Below are positions 55,401-64,000 of a DNA stretch of 64,000 bases, one piece after another (position 1 is the first letter of the stretch; each line of letters begins with the position of its first letter). The stretch spans positions 1,542,001-1,606,000 of the forward strand of contig VWZW01007169.1 of NCBI GenBank assembly GCA_013397115.1, given 5' to 3'. This DNA comes from Edolisoma coerulescens (Eukaryota > Chordata > Aves > Passeriformes > Campephagidae). The notes below the pieces were generated by a model. That model did not search any database and was not told the DNA's origin. It saw only the letters and a program-made list of their open reading frames with translations. Made by a program: the position numbers and the translations under genes.

Positions 55401-57656
55401 CATAAATATTTAAGAAGACAAAATAAGAATACGATTGTTAGATTTAAGATCTGTTATAGAAAATGCTTCATCTGCCTTGTAATATGATTTTATAGAAAGA
55501 ATATGTGAAATAAGAACCATTCCTTAGAGTTGTGTAGTATCCAAAACTCATCTTTTAAGATGCATAAAACATAGACCTGGGCTGTTTTGAATGTTTTTTG
55601 CCTCCTTTTTGCCTTTCATGCATGTCCACATCTATTCTCTTCTGCTGGAAACACACCACTGTAGGTAATTCTGCCATTTTTGCAAGGAGGGAGATCTGTT
55701 GTGAATGCATAGGTCTGATTTTAGGATAAGATTTAAGAAAAGGTTTTAAATGTAGGTCTTTTCCTCTAGGGTCTACCTTGGCCTTGAAGCATGTTATGTA
55801 TAGTTACGACGGGGTATTTACATTGATCATACCTATGAGGCATGTGTTTGGTATAGGTTAGGAATGCTTAAATAAAAACCCCTTGTAATAAAACTTTTGA
55901 AAGTTGTGGTCTGGGTTTATGTTGCTTTCATATGAAAATTTCGGTTATAAAACCTGGTGAGTTCTGTTAACTACGGACATTGTATAAAGACAGTTGGTGG
56001 GACAACTTAGAATATTTTCTGCCTTTAGAGAAAGCAGGATAAGTGGACTTGCTTGTTACATGGTTTTTTAATCTGAATAACTATAGATTTAATTAGCAAA
56101 GAAAGATTATTTGTATCTGCAGCACTGTGCTACAGGTTCCTTTTTGGTCCAGTTCCCAAGCATTCAATGACATGACCCATAGCTGTAACTGCTGCTAAAG
56201 AGGCTAGAAAGTGCTCTGGCCAGCTCATGTCCTCAGTGCTTGGAAGGATCCCCCCAAGAGTAACCTTGCTCCTTTGCATGGCAGAAGGGACAGGCTATGG
56301 CCCCTTTCACTGAGGGCCAGAGTAGTGATACTAAAGGATGGAGAAGTGACGCTGCATTCTTGTAGAGCTCACCCAGACTTCCCCACCCTTGCAAAAAATG
56401 TTGCTGTTCTCTATGAACAGAGAAAAAGTCAAGGGTCTGCAAGCTTGAAGGTAAATTTAAAGACATTTTCTACACAGCAGTCTCCAAGCAGAATCAGAGA
56501 GGAGATTGTACTGGAAATCCCTTACTCTAAGCTTTTTACAAACAGTGCTTACTGAGATAATACAGTTTTAGTAAAATCATCTCTCCAGCAATACATAGCA
56601 AAGGTAAAGTATTCTCTGTCAAGAGTTTGCATGTACAGTTGCCATTTTGAAGGAGTTATTCCTGGAATATTTTCATGAACCTTTCTGGAAAAAGTTTGGA
56701 GGTTTGTGGTTTCTGCTTGAACAATGGTAGTTGTTGGGACCTGAGTTTTCTATAGTGACTGAAGATCTCTGCTTTCCAAAACAAGATAAAAACATTCTGA
56801 CCTCTGGAAAAATAAGATTAAAAAGACCAAGTATCCCTGAACTGAATTTCCTTTTGTTGAGAAAAACTTAAATTTGCCACTTAAATTTGCAAGGCTACCA
56901 TGGATACCAACATGTCTTTTTCTTGTCTTGCATCCTCTCTGTGGTGAACTGTTCTGAGCTCATGATGTGATGGGGGTGTGGGGACATGGAACAGACATTA
57001 AGGTTTACTGCTCAGTTTTTATTATTAAATTAATAGCTCAATGGTCTATGAATAACCTGTTCTAATATGAGATTTTTCTTCCTGTCTGAAAAACGAATGT
57101 ATGCTCTTAATCAAAACACATGTATGTTCATATAAGCCCTTCTACCCATTCTTTTATTTTTGTTCATTAGGGTACCGGTCATTTCAGAACTGTGGAAGGT
57201 TTTTGATAATCAAGTCAAAAATCTGTCCCTGTACTCCCTGGTCACTGTGCAGTGCTATAAGGATTACTGACTTGCCTGCCTGTTTTGCTCCCCAGGCAGT
57301 TGTTATCTCACAAAGCTGCTCACAGCACTTATTTTCTTTTCCCAGAGAAGAATCTTCCATCCACAGGAAGAAAAAAAAATGCACAGCTCTTCAGTCATTA
57401 ATATTGAATATTGTCTGAATTAAAAACAATTCCGAAAATCCTAATGGAAATATCTGCTGCCTAAGTGAAAATTTTATGGGAAGAATCAGTCCCCTGTAAA
57501 GCAAGTTTGTTTCTAGAATGGTGGTTCTGTTTGAGGCTAATTATGTGTCCAGTAACCAATAATTTCATTTTATTGCAGAAGAATGCGAAGTGCTCATTCA
57601 GCTGCTGTTTCTGCTGGGTTTGCTGCCAGGAAAGTTGCTTAAGATGCTTTAACCAG
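31301..57656 (+). CDS. SLC44A3: SLC44A3, choline transporter-like protein 3 (spliced, both ends incomplete in window)
   Basis: Eleven exons join in frame into 485 codons without a stop. The product is a multi-pass membrane protein of the SLC44/CTL family, whose better-studied members move choline and related amines across plasma and organelle membranes; CTL3 itself is poorly characterised. Numbering from the first codon of exon 2: helix 1 about residues 23-48, extracellular loop 50-200 with eight cysteines and two N-glycosylation sequons (NLS near 76, NVS near 140), helices 2-3 about 207-254, helix 4 about 278-300, helix 5 about 322-350, helix 6 about 375-403, helix 7 about 428-455, then a cysteine-rich stretch 464-483. 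Motifs EWRPVIYRKCTD, FPLFNRCVPQ, LLFQPLWTF, GLIWTSEFILACQQM and AVKGSFLI match my memory of CTL3 better than CTL1. Human CTL3 is about 650 residues, so roughly 150 C-terminal residues are missing to the right. The start exon is unresolved. Exon numbers assume one upstream exon 1. Confidence 0.95.
31409..33895 (+). other. SLC44A3: SLC44A3 intron 2
   Basis: Intron of 2487 bases, GTAAGC...ACAG. It contains a 20-base near-identical direct repeat (AAGGATTGCTGCTTCTTGGC) at 33110-33129 and 33223-33242. No other feature is recognised. Confidence 0.85.
33896..34038 (+). CDS. SLC44A3: SLC44A3 exon 3: end of helix 1, start of extracellular loop
   Basis: The exon carries 47 codons plus two bases of a split lysine codon. 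The acceptor is TTTTAACAG, the donor GTAAGT. It completes helix 1 (MFISGYAVVAGAAERLVLG), then gives YDSFGNICGRKNTPVEGANL, which corresponds to the conserved GYDSxGNxCGxKN segment of CTL proteins. NLS near the end is a potential N-glycosylation sequon. The leading ATG is an internal methionine, not a likely start, because starting here would remove most of helix 1. Confidence 0.96.
34488..34624 (+). CDS. SLC44A3: SLC44A3 exon 4: extracellular loop
   Basis: The exon begins with the third base of a split lysine codon, carries 45 codons, and ends after the first base of a glycine codon. The acceptor follows a strong T-rich tract (TTTCTAG); the donor is GTGTGC, a weaker than usual GT site. It encodes YVFLLNSCGLEI, then LCVSSCPQEQLNSLEDLQSF, matching the family pattern of paired cysteines (NSC ... 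LCV..CP) followed by a short amphipathic segment. Exon 5 continues the glycine codon in frame. Confidence 0.95.
34625..36045 (+). other. SLC44A3: SLC44A3 intron 4
   Basis: Intron of 1421 bases, GTGTGC...TTAG. It holds a perfect 13-bp-arm palindrome at 35228-35256. Otherwise AT-rich with nothing recognised. The short intron 3 (34039-34487) holds nothing recognised. Confidence 0.85.
36046..36139 (+). CDS. SLC44A3: SLC44A3 exon 5: extracellular loop with glycosylation sequon
   Basis: The exon holds two bases completing glycine, 30 codons, then two bases of a serine codon. The acceptor is TTTTTTAG, the donor GTAAGA. It encodes SFLCVYNLNVSSYTLNPKAA followed by QLCPTLPVPP. The pattern LCVYNL ... 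LCPxLPVPPS is characteristic of CTL extracellular loops, and NVS is a sequon. The two cysteines here are the fifth and sixth of eight in the loop. Confidence 0.95.
36140..37510 (+). other. SLC44A3: SLC44A3 intron 5
   Basis: Intron of 1371 bases, GTAAGA...TCAG. A GC-rich 8-bp hairpin lies at 37411-37430, 80 bases before the exon 6 acceptor. No other feature is seen. Confidence 0.85.
37511..37680 (+). CDS. SLC44A3: SLC44A3 exon 6: end of extracellular loop, start of helix 2
   Basis: The exon contains one base completing serine, 56 codons and the first base of an alanine codon. The acceptor is AACCTTTCAG, the donor GTAAGG. It encodes KSFPLFNRCVPQNPECYSKY, carrying the last two loop cysteines, then FHRILSGILAGRDTVIGLSV, which leads into helix 2. 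NPECYS resembles my memory of human CTL3 and differs from the NISCYA-like sequence of CTL1. Confidence 0.96.
37681..38247 (+). other. SLC44A3: SLC44A3 intron 6
   Basis: Intron of 567 bases, GTAAGG...TCAG, AT-rich, with nothing recognised. Confidence 0.85.
38248..38337 (+). CDS. SLC44A3: SLC44A3 exon 7: helices 2 and 3
   Basis: Two bases complete alanine, then come 29 codons and the first base of leucine. The acceptor is ATTTTTCAG, the donor GTAAGT. The peptide is almost wholly hydrophobic: FSLILVLAFRFIQTLLIHTL followed by IALVVFGLL. The RFIQTLLIH turn separates helix 2 from helix 3, as in other CTL proteins. Confidence 0.94.
38338..38970 (+). other. SLC44A3: SLC44A3 intron 7, GC-rich at its 3' end
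   Basis: Intron of 633 bases, GTAAGT...TCAG. The last 170 bases are GC-rich (CGGGCCAGCGGGGAGGGCGG and neighbours), and from ATG 38757 the frame is open into exon 8. Confidence 0.8.
38971..39095 (+). CDS. SLC44A3: SLC44A3 exon 8: end of helix 3, cytoplasmic loop, start of helix 4
   Basis: Two bases complete leucine, followed by 41 codons; the exon ends in phase 0. The acceptor is CTCTGCTCAG, the donor GTAAGT. It encodes ISGVLWWLHYDYRNDPSTEL, then an acidic-basic loop (ETEKENVKF) and LLGYAIFSTIVT of helix 4. GVLWWL is a strong family motif. The sequence immediately upstream is GC-rich and stays open in the same frame (see findings). Confidence 0.95.
39096..40777 (+). other. SLC44A3: SLC44A3 intron 8
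   Basis: Intron of 1682 bases, GTAAGT...ACAG, with a short CR1 fragment near its 5' end. Nothing else is recognised. Confidence 0.85.
39246..39340 (-). mobile_element. CR1 LINE 3' end fragment in intron 8
   Basis: ATCATAGAATGGTTTGGGTT, then GGAAGACACCTTAAAGAT and CTAGTTCCAACC, match the CR1 3' end read in reverse complement. Only about 90 bases are recognisable, with several substitutions, so it is a short and fairly old copy. Confidence 0.8.
40778..40964 (+). CDS. SLC44A3: SLC44A3 exon 9: end of helix 4 and helix 5
   Basis: The exon has 62 codons plus the first base of glycine. The acceptor is TTTCCTGTAACAG, the donor GTAAGT. It encodes VVLLSLIFVLRKRLQFAVQL (end of helix 4 and the basic LRKR stop-transfer motif), a cytoplasmic amphipathic segment, then IPFLLFQPLWTFLILIVF and the rest of helix 5, ending LLSLGTAG. 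FQPLWTF and LRKR are highly conserved in CTL proteins. Confidence 0.96.
43665..44080. promoter_or_regulatory. Intragenic CpG island in SLC44A3 intron 9
   Basis: A dense GC- and CpG-rich block of about 400 bases sits in the middle of the longest intron, 2.7 kb after exon 9 and 4.7 kb before exon 10. It contains a 14-bp minisatellite on its left side and GC-rich unique sequence on its right. Several frames are open because stop codons are rare in such composition; the longest (43688-44260, plus) gives a proline-, arginine- and alanine-rich peptide I do not recognise. The island could be an alternative or antisense promoter. It has no clear TATA box, so direction is unknown. Confidence 0.6.
43772..43827. 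repeat. 14-bp minisatellite, four exact copies
   Basis: The unit GCTGTCGGTCCCTC repeats four times head to tail without change, followed by a partial fifth copy (GCTGTCC). It lies within the intragenic CpG island, and each unit carries a CpG. Confidence 0.95.
44960..45095 (+). mobile_element. Ancient amniote interspersed repeat relic
   Basis: ATTAAAATCAGTGGGACTAC, then TTTTAAGGTAGGCACCTGCC and AAGTACCTTGGTAATTCAG, resemble a repeat abundant in turtles and other sauropsids (..attgaagtcaatgggactac.. gttaagcatgtgcttaagtgctttgctgaat..), probably a CR1/L3-related tail. The family is from memory and not certain. The segment also has a 9-bp inverted repeat (TACTTAGGC / GCCTAAGTA). Confidence 0.4.
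47635..47720 (-). mobile_element. CR1 LINE 3' end fragment in intron 9
   Basis: TCATAGAATCATTTGGGTGG, then CCTTTAGGATCATCAAGTCC and CCTAACACTGCCAAGTCCAC, follow a second type of avian CR1 3' end in reverse complement. The copy is truncated after about 85 bases. Confidence 0.8.
48816..48981 (+). CDS. SLC44A3: SLC44A3 exon 10: helix 6 and the most conserved family motif
   Basis: Two bases complete glycine, followed by 54 codons and two bases of arginine. The acceptor is CCAACTTCAG, the donor GTGAGT. It encodes a short extracellular loop (TAQSTSGGQVEYRALSG), then YHFVGLIWTSEFILACQQMV and IAGAVVTCYFN. The WTSEFILACQQMxIAGAV block is nearly invariant across CTL1-5 and identifies the family on its own. 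Confidence 0.97.
48982..54925 (+). other. SLC44A3: SLC44A3 intron 10
   Basis: Intron of 5944 bases, GTGAGT...CTAG. The stretch 49850-51370 is GC-richer, with long overlapping open frames on both strands (up to 222 codons at 50697-51365, plus) and a 29-bp tandem duplication; it may be a decayed element. The rest (51400-54900) is AT-rich without recognised features apart from a 9-bp stem at 52745-52778. Confidence 0.8.
50659..50712. repeat. Tandem duplication, 29-bp period, in intron 10
   Basis: AAAGTAGTTCTGCTGAGTTC is followed 29 bases later by AAAGTAATTTTGCTGAGTTC; both continue CTGGG. The copies differ by two bases. Confidence 0.85.
54926..55082 (+). CDS. SLC44A3: SLC44A3 exon 11: cytoplasmic loop and helix 7
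   Basis: One base completes arginine, followed by 52 codons; the exon ends in phase 0. The acceptor is TTTCTTTCTAG, the donor GTAGGT. It encodes NKNNPPPHPVLSSISVLFCY, then HLGTAVKGSFLITILRIPRI and VLLYLYNILNQK. The sequence HPVLSS ... YHxGTxxKGSFxI ... RIPR is the standard CTL arrangement. Confidence 0.95.
55083..57578 (+). other. SLC44A3: SLC44A3 intron 11
   Basis: Intron of 2496 bases, GTAGGT...GCAG. An open frame at 56211-56555 has no recognised similarity. Nothing else is recognised. Confidence 0.85.
57579..57656 (+). CDS. SLC44A3: SLC44A3 exon 12: cysteine-rich cytoplasmic segment, last coding exon found
   Basis: The exon has 26 codons, phase 0 at both ends. The acceptor is TTTTATTGCAG, the donor GTATGC. 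It encodes KNAKCSFSCCFCWVCCQESC followed by LRCFNQ, with eight cysteines in 26 residues. Human CTL1 and CTL3 have a comparable cysteine-rich stretch ending in NQ, immediately before an NAY.T.. motif in the next exon. No exon starting with that motif is seen in the remaining 6.3 kb. Confidence 0.9.
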
Positions 57657-60311
57657 GTATGCTCTGTCTGTCATCTTTGTCCCTCAGCCTAGTCTGGATA
57701 CTGCATGTGGGTGCCTGCCCCTTAGCATGGCTAAAAAGCCACAGCGAGACCGTGCAGGCCAAAGTTTCCTGCTGGCCACCTAAACTAAACAAACAAAAGA
57801 ACCTCCAAGTGTAGGGGAAACTTGTTGCAAGGTAACAGGGAATTGACAAATGTGCAAGGTGCTAGATTTTAGAAAACTTGTTAATACAGCTTGAGATAGC
57901 CAGCCCTTTCAGAGGGTTACTTGCTATTTGTGTAGGTAAGAAGACTGAATATTTTGTTGAGTTGTGCTGGACAGACTCCTGAAACACAGAAAGTCCAGAT
58001 AGGAGGAAGCAATGAAGAATTAGGAAACATACGTAATGTTTCATGTGACATTAAACTAGTTACAGTGTTTTCCACCTGAAAGTCTTGAATAAAGGAACTT
58101 GAATTCCTGGCTGATAGCCATTATCAGTAGATCTGGGAATATGATCCATGATGTTAGCAGTCTTGTTTAAAAGGTGTTTTTATTGGAAATGGATGATTTC
58201 TGACATACAGCAGTTTTACAGATAGTTGACACCTCTTTTTTCCTTCCCGGTTCTTTTCTTCAATTGTAAATAGTTAATTTTTGTCTTTGTCATTGCCTTG
58301 TTTTTATCTCTGAGGACTGTGATATTCTTAATGTAAAAGGGAGTCATATTTTTACATTGATTCCTCTCTCTCTGATGGCTGAGTTCTTTGTTCTCATTGC
58401 TGAGGGTAGTAGTGAAGTAAACAAGACAATTCTGATAAAGGGTCTGAGTTCTCCTCTTAAGTAGATGCATAAATTAGGTTTAATCTTGGACAGTTATGAA
58501 GAGAAAGTTTTTCATTTAGTTCACCCTAGATTAAAACTTGTGCAGTGAAATCTCTGAATTTTCCAGGCTTATATTTTCTAGGTAGGTCTTATGGTCAGTG
58601 TCTTGGTGAGGAATATCAGAGTTCATTTTGACTCCAGGCTTTCCATTTGTAGTCACCCTTTCCCCTTGGCTTGGCTTCCTGCCTTTCAAAGAGATATCCA
58701 GCATTCTAGTGTTTACTTTCTCCAGCTGTTGTATGCTATGTGTTTGTTAAAAGAATTAATTACTGTAGTGTTCTTCCTTTTGTTTCAGAAGGCTGTATTG
58801 TAGCTCTTGTTCCCTTAAAAGATTTCCTGTTTCCTAATCTATTGTTGGCAAGTTTCTGTTTTTATATGAGTTGTTGTTTTTAACCTAATGATCATAGTAC
58901 AGTGTTTGCTTTTGTTTTGTTTTTTGAATATCTTTTTAGCGAAGGTGATGGTAGTCCCTGTGTTCCAAGTCCAGGGCAATTTGGGCAACAGTTAGAGAAG
59001 AAAAAAAGCAGGAACAGGCCACAAGATTTTAATAGAACTTTTATCTGTATGAACGTGTAACATTGGTCTTGGGTTATTGCATCTCATAGAGTAATTCATG
59101 GATCTAATTATTTATTTCCTTTTTTCCCCCCTATAACTAATCTGTTCAAGTCTATTTCTCAAAAAAAAGTATTTTGACTACAACTGAAAATCTTAGTCTT
59201 TGATTCTGTAAAATCTGTGGCCAAATGTTAAAGAGAAAAAAAAAAAAAGAAGGGAAAACTCTGCAGTTTTAAGCAGCTTTGACATATTGCTTGATTAACA
59301 GAAATAGCGAACTCTTAAGAGCTCCTACTGAGATTGGTGAAACCTGCTGGGAACAACCTAGAAATTTCCCATAGATGTTGAACATGGACTTGAGAGTAGG
59401 ACTTGGGAGGGAGGGGTTAAAAAATTGCTTGTACCTGTGTTTCTAACATTTTCAAAGTATTCTTTAAGTTTAGATTTTTAATTTTTGTACCTAAAATGTG
59501 GAGCAGCCGTTGTAAAAGTTGGTCCAAAGATCATTGTGTACATTAGTATTCCTTACTATTTACAATTCCTTTGCTTTTTATTTTAGTATTACTTTCACTA
59601 TAGTGAAAAGCATATAATTACCTGAAACTCTAAAAAAAAAAGATCCAATCACTTCTGCACTATTTTCTTCAACCTGTTGTTATGCTCCTTAGATAATTTA
59701 AATTCCTTCTGTTCCTTTGTTCACAAGTTTAATCAGGATTAAACAGAGTACTTTGTTTTCCCTCTGAGAACTTGCAGATGAGAAACAGGTGCTGGAAGAA
59801 GTAACCCTGGTGATTAAATGCAAGCTTCTTTCTTCCCATGCAGAATCAACCAAATGCTCTATTATGTTGTCAAAGAGTACTTTTTGGGCTGGAGTACCAT
59901 CCTGCTTGTGGGATTTAATACTGACTTTAATAGTTGCATGCATCCCTGAAGTGACTCATTCTCTGCAAGCTGAGTAAGTTTTGTTGAGCTCTCCTTGAAG
60001 TTAACTGGAACAGGCCAAGGAGTTACCCTGTCATCTTCCCATCATGACACAGTGCTGTGCTAGATGCTGGCAATTGTCATATTTGCAGGGGTGGTTGTTG
60101 GAGGAGAGGTAATGTAAGCCCAGTGTCCTGTGCAGATTGCAATACGGACAATTGAATTCAGCCTTCCTAAATTTCTCTTGGATTTGCAACTGGATCCTGT
60201 GCTAAACTGTGGTGTAGTGTTGCTATGTGCTGTTAAACAGTTCACTCCTTAAGCTGTTCCACTTCAGTCATGGGCAAAGTGATTCATGTGTGTGTATAAT
60301 CCATTAGTAAC

Positions 60312-60375
60312 AATTGTAAAGCACTCTGGGTCCTGTGGCTGAAAAGTGCTTTCTGAATATAAAGTCATTATCCTT
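60312..60375 (+). mobile_element. Ancient interspersed repeat tail
   Basis: TGTAAAGCACTCTGGGTCCT, then GAAAAGTGCTTTCTGAATAT, resembles an old amniote repeat tail of the form gtaaagcgctttgagatcct .. gcgctatataaatgc. The assignment rests on remembered consensus and is tentative. Confidence 0.4.
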
Positions 60376-61452
60376 ACTTGACAGTTCTGTTTGCCAACAC
60401 TTGTCAGAATTACCACAGATTTTTCATCTGGCTCTGATGGTTTCAGTATGTTCCAGATAAACATATCCAATTATCTCAAGTAAAATCTAGGAGATTGAAA
60501 TTTTTCTTCTGGAAGAAGAGTATACTGTTTTTTAATGTGGTTTGGGAATTACAAGGTCTCTGTCTCTCCTGCTTTCTTAAGTTGTAGTGGCAGTCTTAAC
60601 TTTAGAAACATCAAAGTGCTCACATGTTCTCCCTTTACAGCCTTGTTGCAGTGGCTTTTTTTAAAAACAATACAACTGGAGAGTTTTGCTTTTCTGTGTC
60701 TGCTTTGGGTCCATCTGTAGCCAGTTGGCAAAGTGACCCCTCCAAAGTGCAATGCCTGGATTTCTAAAGGGGTTGCTGAGCAGGGTGTGGTTTCTCTGTG
60801 TTCATCGGCATGTTTGCTGCAATGTAGCCTTCTGGGCTGTCAATGAATGTCAGTGAATTCAGCAGTGTGTGAGCCTCATTTCCTAGGACAGAGACCCTTC
60901 CCTGAGACTGAAAGCCAGCAGCTGTCTAGTGTAATAAACCAGAAGCAAGTCTGGCTAAGGGCTGTATATCCATGGCAGTTGGTTGTCTCTTAAACTGTGG
61001 ATGGAAGCCTATCAGGAGGTTTCAGTTAAATGCCTTGTGGAGAATTCACCTAGATAAAACCAAAATTCATGCATGCTATTGTAAAGCACAGTTCTCCGCT
61101 GCATGCCAAACACATTGTGCCTCACCACATCAAATACTTCTTTTTCCTACTAAAAACAATGCTGCATTTTAATTTTACTAGCAAAATTGCTTCTAGATAT
61201 AGAGCTAATTTTTCAATCCTCTTGAAAATAGAAGGATAAAATGTTCATATTCAGTGAAATTGTATTTTAAATATGTTTATTTTCCTCCTACAGGCTTTAT
61301 GCATGTAATAATAATAAGTAAAAGTCCTCAGGTCTTTACTTGTTCTGTAGGGTGAACCATGTAGGGAATAGAGTTGAACAAAGCTGACTAATTCTTACTT
61401 GGATACCTTTCTCTTCTTCCCTGTCCCTATAAGAAGAAACAAAAGGCGAAAA

Positions 61453-61466
61453 AGAGAGAGAGAGAG
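61453..61466. repeat. (AG)7 microsatellite
   Basis: Seven AG units within a longer purine-rich tract. Confidence 0.85.
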
Positions 61467-64000
61467 AATAAAAGGCAATTAAGCAAGTGACTGGTAATTC
61501 AGTGCTTTTAAGAAGAGAAATGTATGAACAGCTCTCTGGAAATCTTCAGTTTGATTTATTTCAGAAATCCCAAACAAGAACAATTTCTCACTAAGTGCAG
61601 AAGCCACTGAAAGCAACCTCCAGTAATCATGTGCAATGGGCACATGAAACAGGATCCTTTTGATCCAGCCCTGTCATTGAAATGGAGCCGACATGCAGCA
61701 GGAAAGGACACCCAACTACCCTCTGAGGAGAAAGTTGTGTTGGTCCTACCCACTGGGTAACAGCCATGGAGGGAGTAGGAAGCAGAGAGTAGGAAACAAG
61801 GAAAGTTGGAAATTTTCTCTAGTAAGTCCAGACTGCAAATATAAGGTGGAATGGAAATAAATGAAAGTTGTGCTTTTTGGACGGCTTGGGAAAATTCAGG
61901 AGGTTATTGAAGGTTCCTTACAGATGGTGATTAGCCTAGGAACAAAAAATAACCATTTCTGTGTTAGCTGTGTGCTTATTGATTAGAAGGAGGAGGAGAA
62001 TATTCTCCATGTGTTTGTCAGCCACAGGACAATAGCCTTTATTTAACAAGGCTGCAAGAAGCACAGAGTCAGTCCTGGAAGGTATGAGATGAGACACTTG
62101 CACTGGAAAGAGGGGGATAAATGCCATTGTACAAGTTGCTGGTTATGTGCTCAGTCTTATCTCACTGGGGGGACTGGAATATCCTGTGACAAATGAAGGG
62201 TAAGAGCAAGCCCATTAGCCATCTATGAGACAGCAGGGAGGGATAAAAGCCAGACAAGATCAGCAGAAAAATGAGTAGATGTAAATTGTTCATGAATAAA
62301 TGTTGTCTGGAAGTTGGAAGAAGGTTCCTAAGGACCGGAGGGACAACTGTCTGGAATAGCTCCAAATTTAAGGCCTGGGAGAGGGGAAGTCCTAAGTGAT
62401 TTAAAGAGGGAGTTTTCCACTTAAGAGAAGATTTGTATAATGTGCTAGTCTGAAATAGGCAGGGACCGGAGTGGCTGAAAGTCCCTTCCAGTCTTGTATG
62501 TCCTCATCTCTTCAGTGGGGCCTCACAAGGCCTGCCTTGCTCTCATTTCCCGCCACTGTCTGATAGTCATGATACAACTTTCTCACCAGACCACTAACTG
62601 CTGCACAGCAGCCACAGTCATTGCCTCTTGCTACCACTGGATTTTGGTTTCTGAGGGGCTTCCACTGGCAGCAGTGACACTTGCAGGCTAAGACACTTAA
62701 AGGTCCAGCCTGAGCTGCACCGCACTGCACTGGGGGTAGCTAACCAGGGCAGCCCCCAAGAGAGTTGGCAGCAACAAGATCAGATCAGGCTGAAAACACC
62801 AGCAGAGCAGGAAAAGCTGAACTGGGATGAGAGACCAGCATGTCTCCTTCTTCTTTTTAAAGAAGATTCTGTTGCTATGGCAATTCTCTCTTCCCCAAGC
62901 TCATTTTATGAAAGCGAGCCCTAGAATGGAGGGCTGAATTCAGCTGTTACACAAAGTAGCAATTATTCTCAACAATTGGGGAACTTACAGCCTGGATCTG
63001 AGCCACAGCGCCTTTCTCATGAAATTACCAGGTCACTTTTTCCAAGACCTTTGACATTCTGTGTTGTGAGGCACAGAAGGATATATTCTTTAAATAGTTT
63101 TTTTTTGCATACTGTGGTATTTGGAAATATGTAAACATTCCCATTCTCTATTTATTCATCCTGACACTGAGAAATCAGTGTCTAGTTCCCAGGCCGCAAG
63201 CCAGAAGAGGCTTGTGTTCTTCAGAGAGGTGGCGATACGAGATCAACTTGCTGGTGCAAGGATAAAGGCTGTTGTTCCTGACCCACTGTCTCCCGTGATT
63301 TCTGACCCAGCCCTATGCTATCAATGCAATCCTTACTTGCTTGTCACCAGAGCAGAGACTACCATTGTAAAAGATCAATTCATTAAGCAAAGATAAAAAT
63401 ATAAGAGCTATAATATCTACAAAAGGAGCAGACTGAATCTCCTTCTAGGTCTAGTATCCCATCTTCAGCAGTGACTGTGAGTAAATGCTAAGGTAGAGCA
63501 AAAGGATATTTCCCTGTCTCTGTGCTGTTTCTGAATCTGTTTTCAGCCCAGGGACTTCTTCAGCTGTGTGTTTTCTGTGTGTTTAATAACTCTCAGCTGA
63601 GTCCTTTTCCCTGAAATTCCCTGTCTCTGTTGAGTTCATGTGAACTTTTAGCAGCTAAAGCATCCTTTGTCCAGCAGTTCACAGTTTACAGATTTATAGT
63701 GAGAAGAAATACCATCTGCTTTCAAACTTGGCTCCTACTTCTTCATGCTGTCCTGCCCCTGCCTGGTCTTTGTTCTGGAAGGAACAGTGAGCCATCTAAC
63801 CCTACACAGGCTCTCTGCATTTCTCATGAGTTGGTAGCCCTCTTGCTGCATCCTCCTTCAGTCATCTCTTTTCCAGACAGAAGAGCCTGGCGTTCCCCAG
63901 ACAGAAGACATTCCATACCTTTTGGATCATTCATGCTGCCTTTCTCTCAAACATTTTCAAGTCCACTAAAGCTTTTGTGCATGGAAAAAGAATGTATTCT

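Larger units (their letters stand above)
57657..64000 (+). other. SLC44A3: SLC44A3 intron 12, open at window edge
   Basis: After the GTATGC donor no continuation exon is recognised over 6.3 kb. Contents are AT-rich DNA, an old repeat tail near 60.3 kb, an AG microsatellite and a purine-rich stretch around 61.7-62.4 kb. The next exon, expected to start in phase 0 with an Asn-Ala-Tyr motif, is probably beyond 64000. Confidence 0.7.

Noticed and set aside
59842..59990. Possible SLC44A3 exon 13 after CCCATGCAG (starts Asn-Gln-Pro-Asn-Ala in one frame)
   Set aside because: Exon 12 already ends in Asn-Gln in phase 0; this frame reaches a stop within about 25 codons and lacks the conserved TAIN/CTSA motif, so the resemblance is chance.
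61271..61330. Acceptor-like CCTCCTACAG followed by a short open stretch
   Set aside because: The following sequence in phase 0 stops after a few codons and has no CTL similarity.
1..64000. CRISPR arrays, bacterial operons, tRNA or rRNA genes
   Set aside because: The window is vertebrate genomic DNA; no regularly spaced repeats, operon-like gene packing, or cloverleaf/rRNA signatures were noticed.

Overview
The window is vertebrate nuclear DNA, most likely from a bird. It has one gene split into short exons with GT-AG introns, sparse repeats dominated by CR1-type LINE tails (near 2.6, 39.3 and 47.6 kb), a MIR-like relic near 12.4 kb, and sharp CpG-rich islands in an otherwise AT-rich background. 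Most open frames are chance readings; none of the long ones outside the gene resembles a protein I recognise.

The only protein-coding gene I can support is SLC44A3 (choline transporter-like protein 3, CTL3) on the plus strand. Eleven consecutive coding exons lie between 31301 and 57656. Every exon junction keeps the reading frame: the exons sum to 1455 nt, or 485 codons with no internal stop. Together they encode the end of the N-terminal tail, the first membrane helix, the cysteine-rich extracellular loop, helices 2 to 7 and a cysteine-rich cytoplasmic segment. The initiator exon is not resolved, and the last exons (about 150 residues by family length, helices 8 to 10 and the C-tail) are not found up to 64000, so the gene runs off the right edge.

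Layout: 1-30.9 kb is gene-free as far as I can see, with a CR1 copy, a CAT microsatellite, a MIR-like relic, a 12-bp minisatellite, a GC- and C-rich block at 14.3-15.25 kb and a small CpG-rich patch at 24.8 kb. At 30.95-31.25 kb a strong CpG island with a TATA box lies directly upstream of the first recognised exon and is the likely SLC44A3 promoter. It contains one unresolved base (31128). From 31.3 to 57.7 kb are the exons and introns. Intron 9, counting the first recognised exon as exon 2, is the longest (about 7.9 kb) and holds a second strong CpG island with a 14-bp minisatellite at 43.7-44.1 kb. From 57.7 to 64 kb the sequence is intronic or beyond recognised coding sequence.

The points most worth a second look are the intragenic CpG island, the unresolved N-terminus around the N, a GC-rich in-frame extension upstream of exon 8, the GC-rich block with the window's longest open frame at 14.2-14.9 kb, and two perfect short palindromes in introns. 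I did not find a clearly new biological system.
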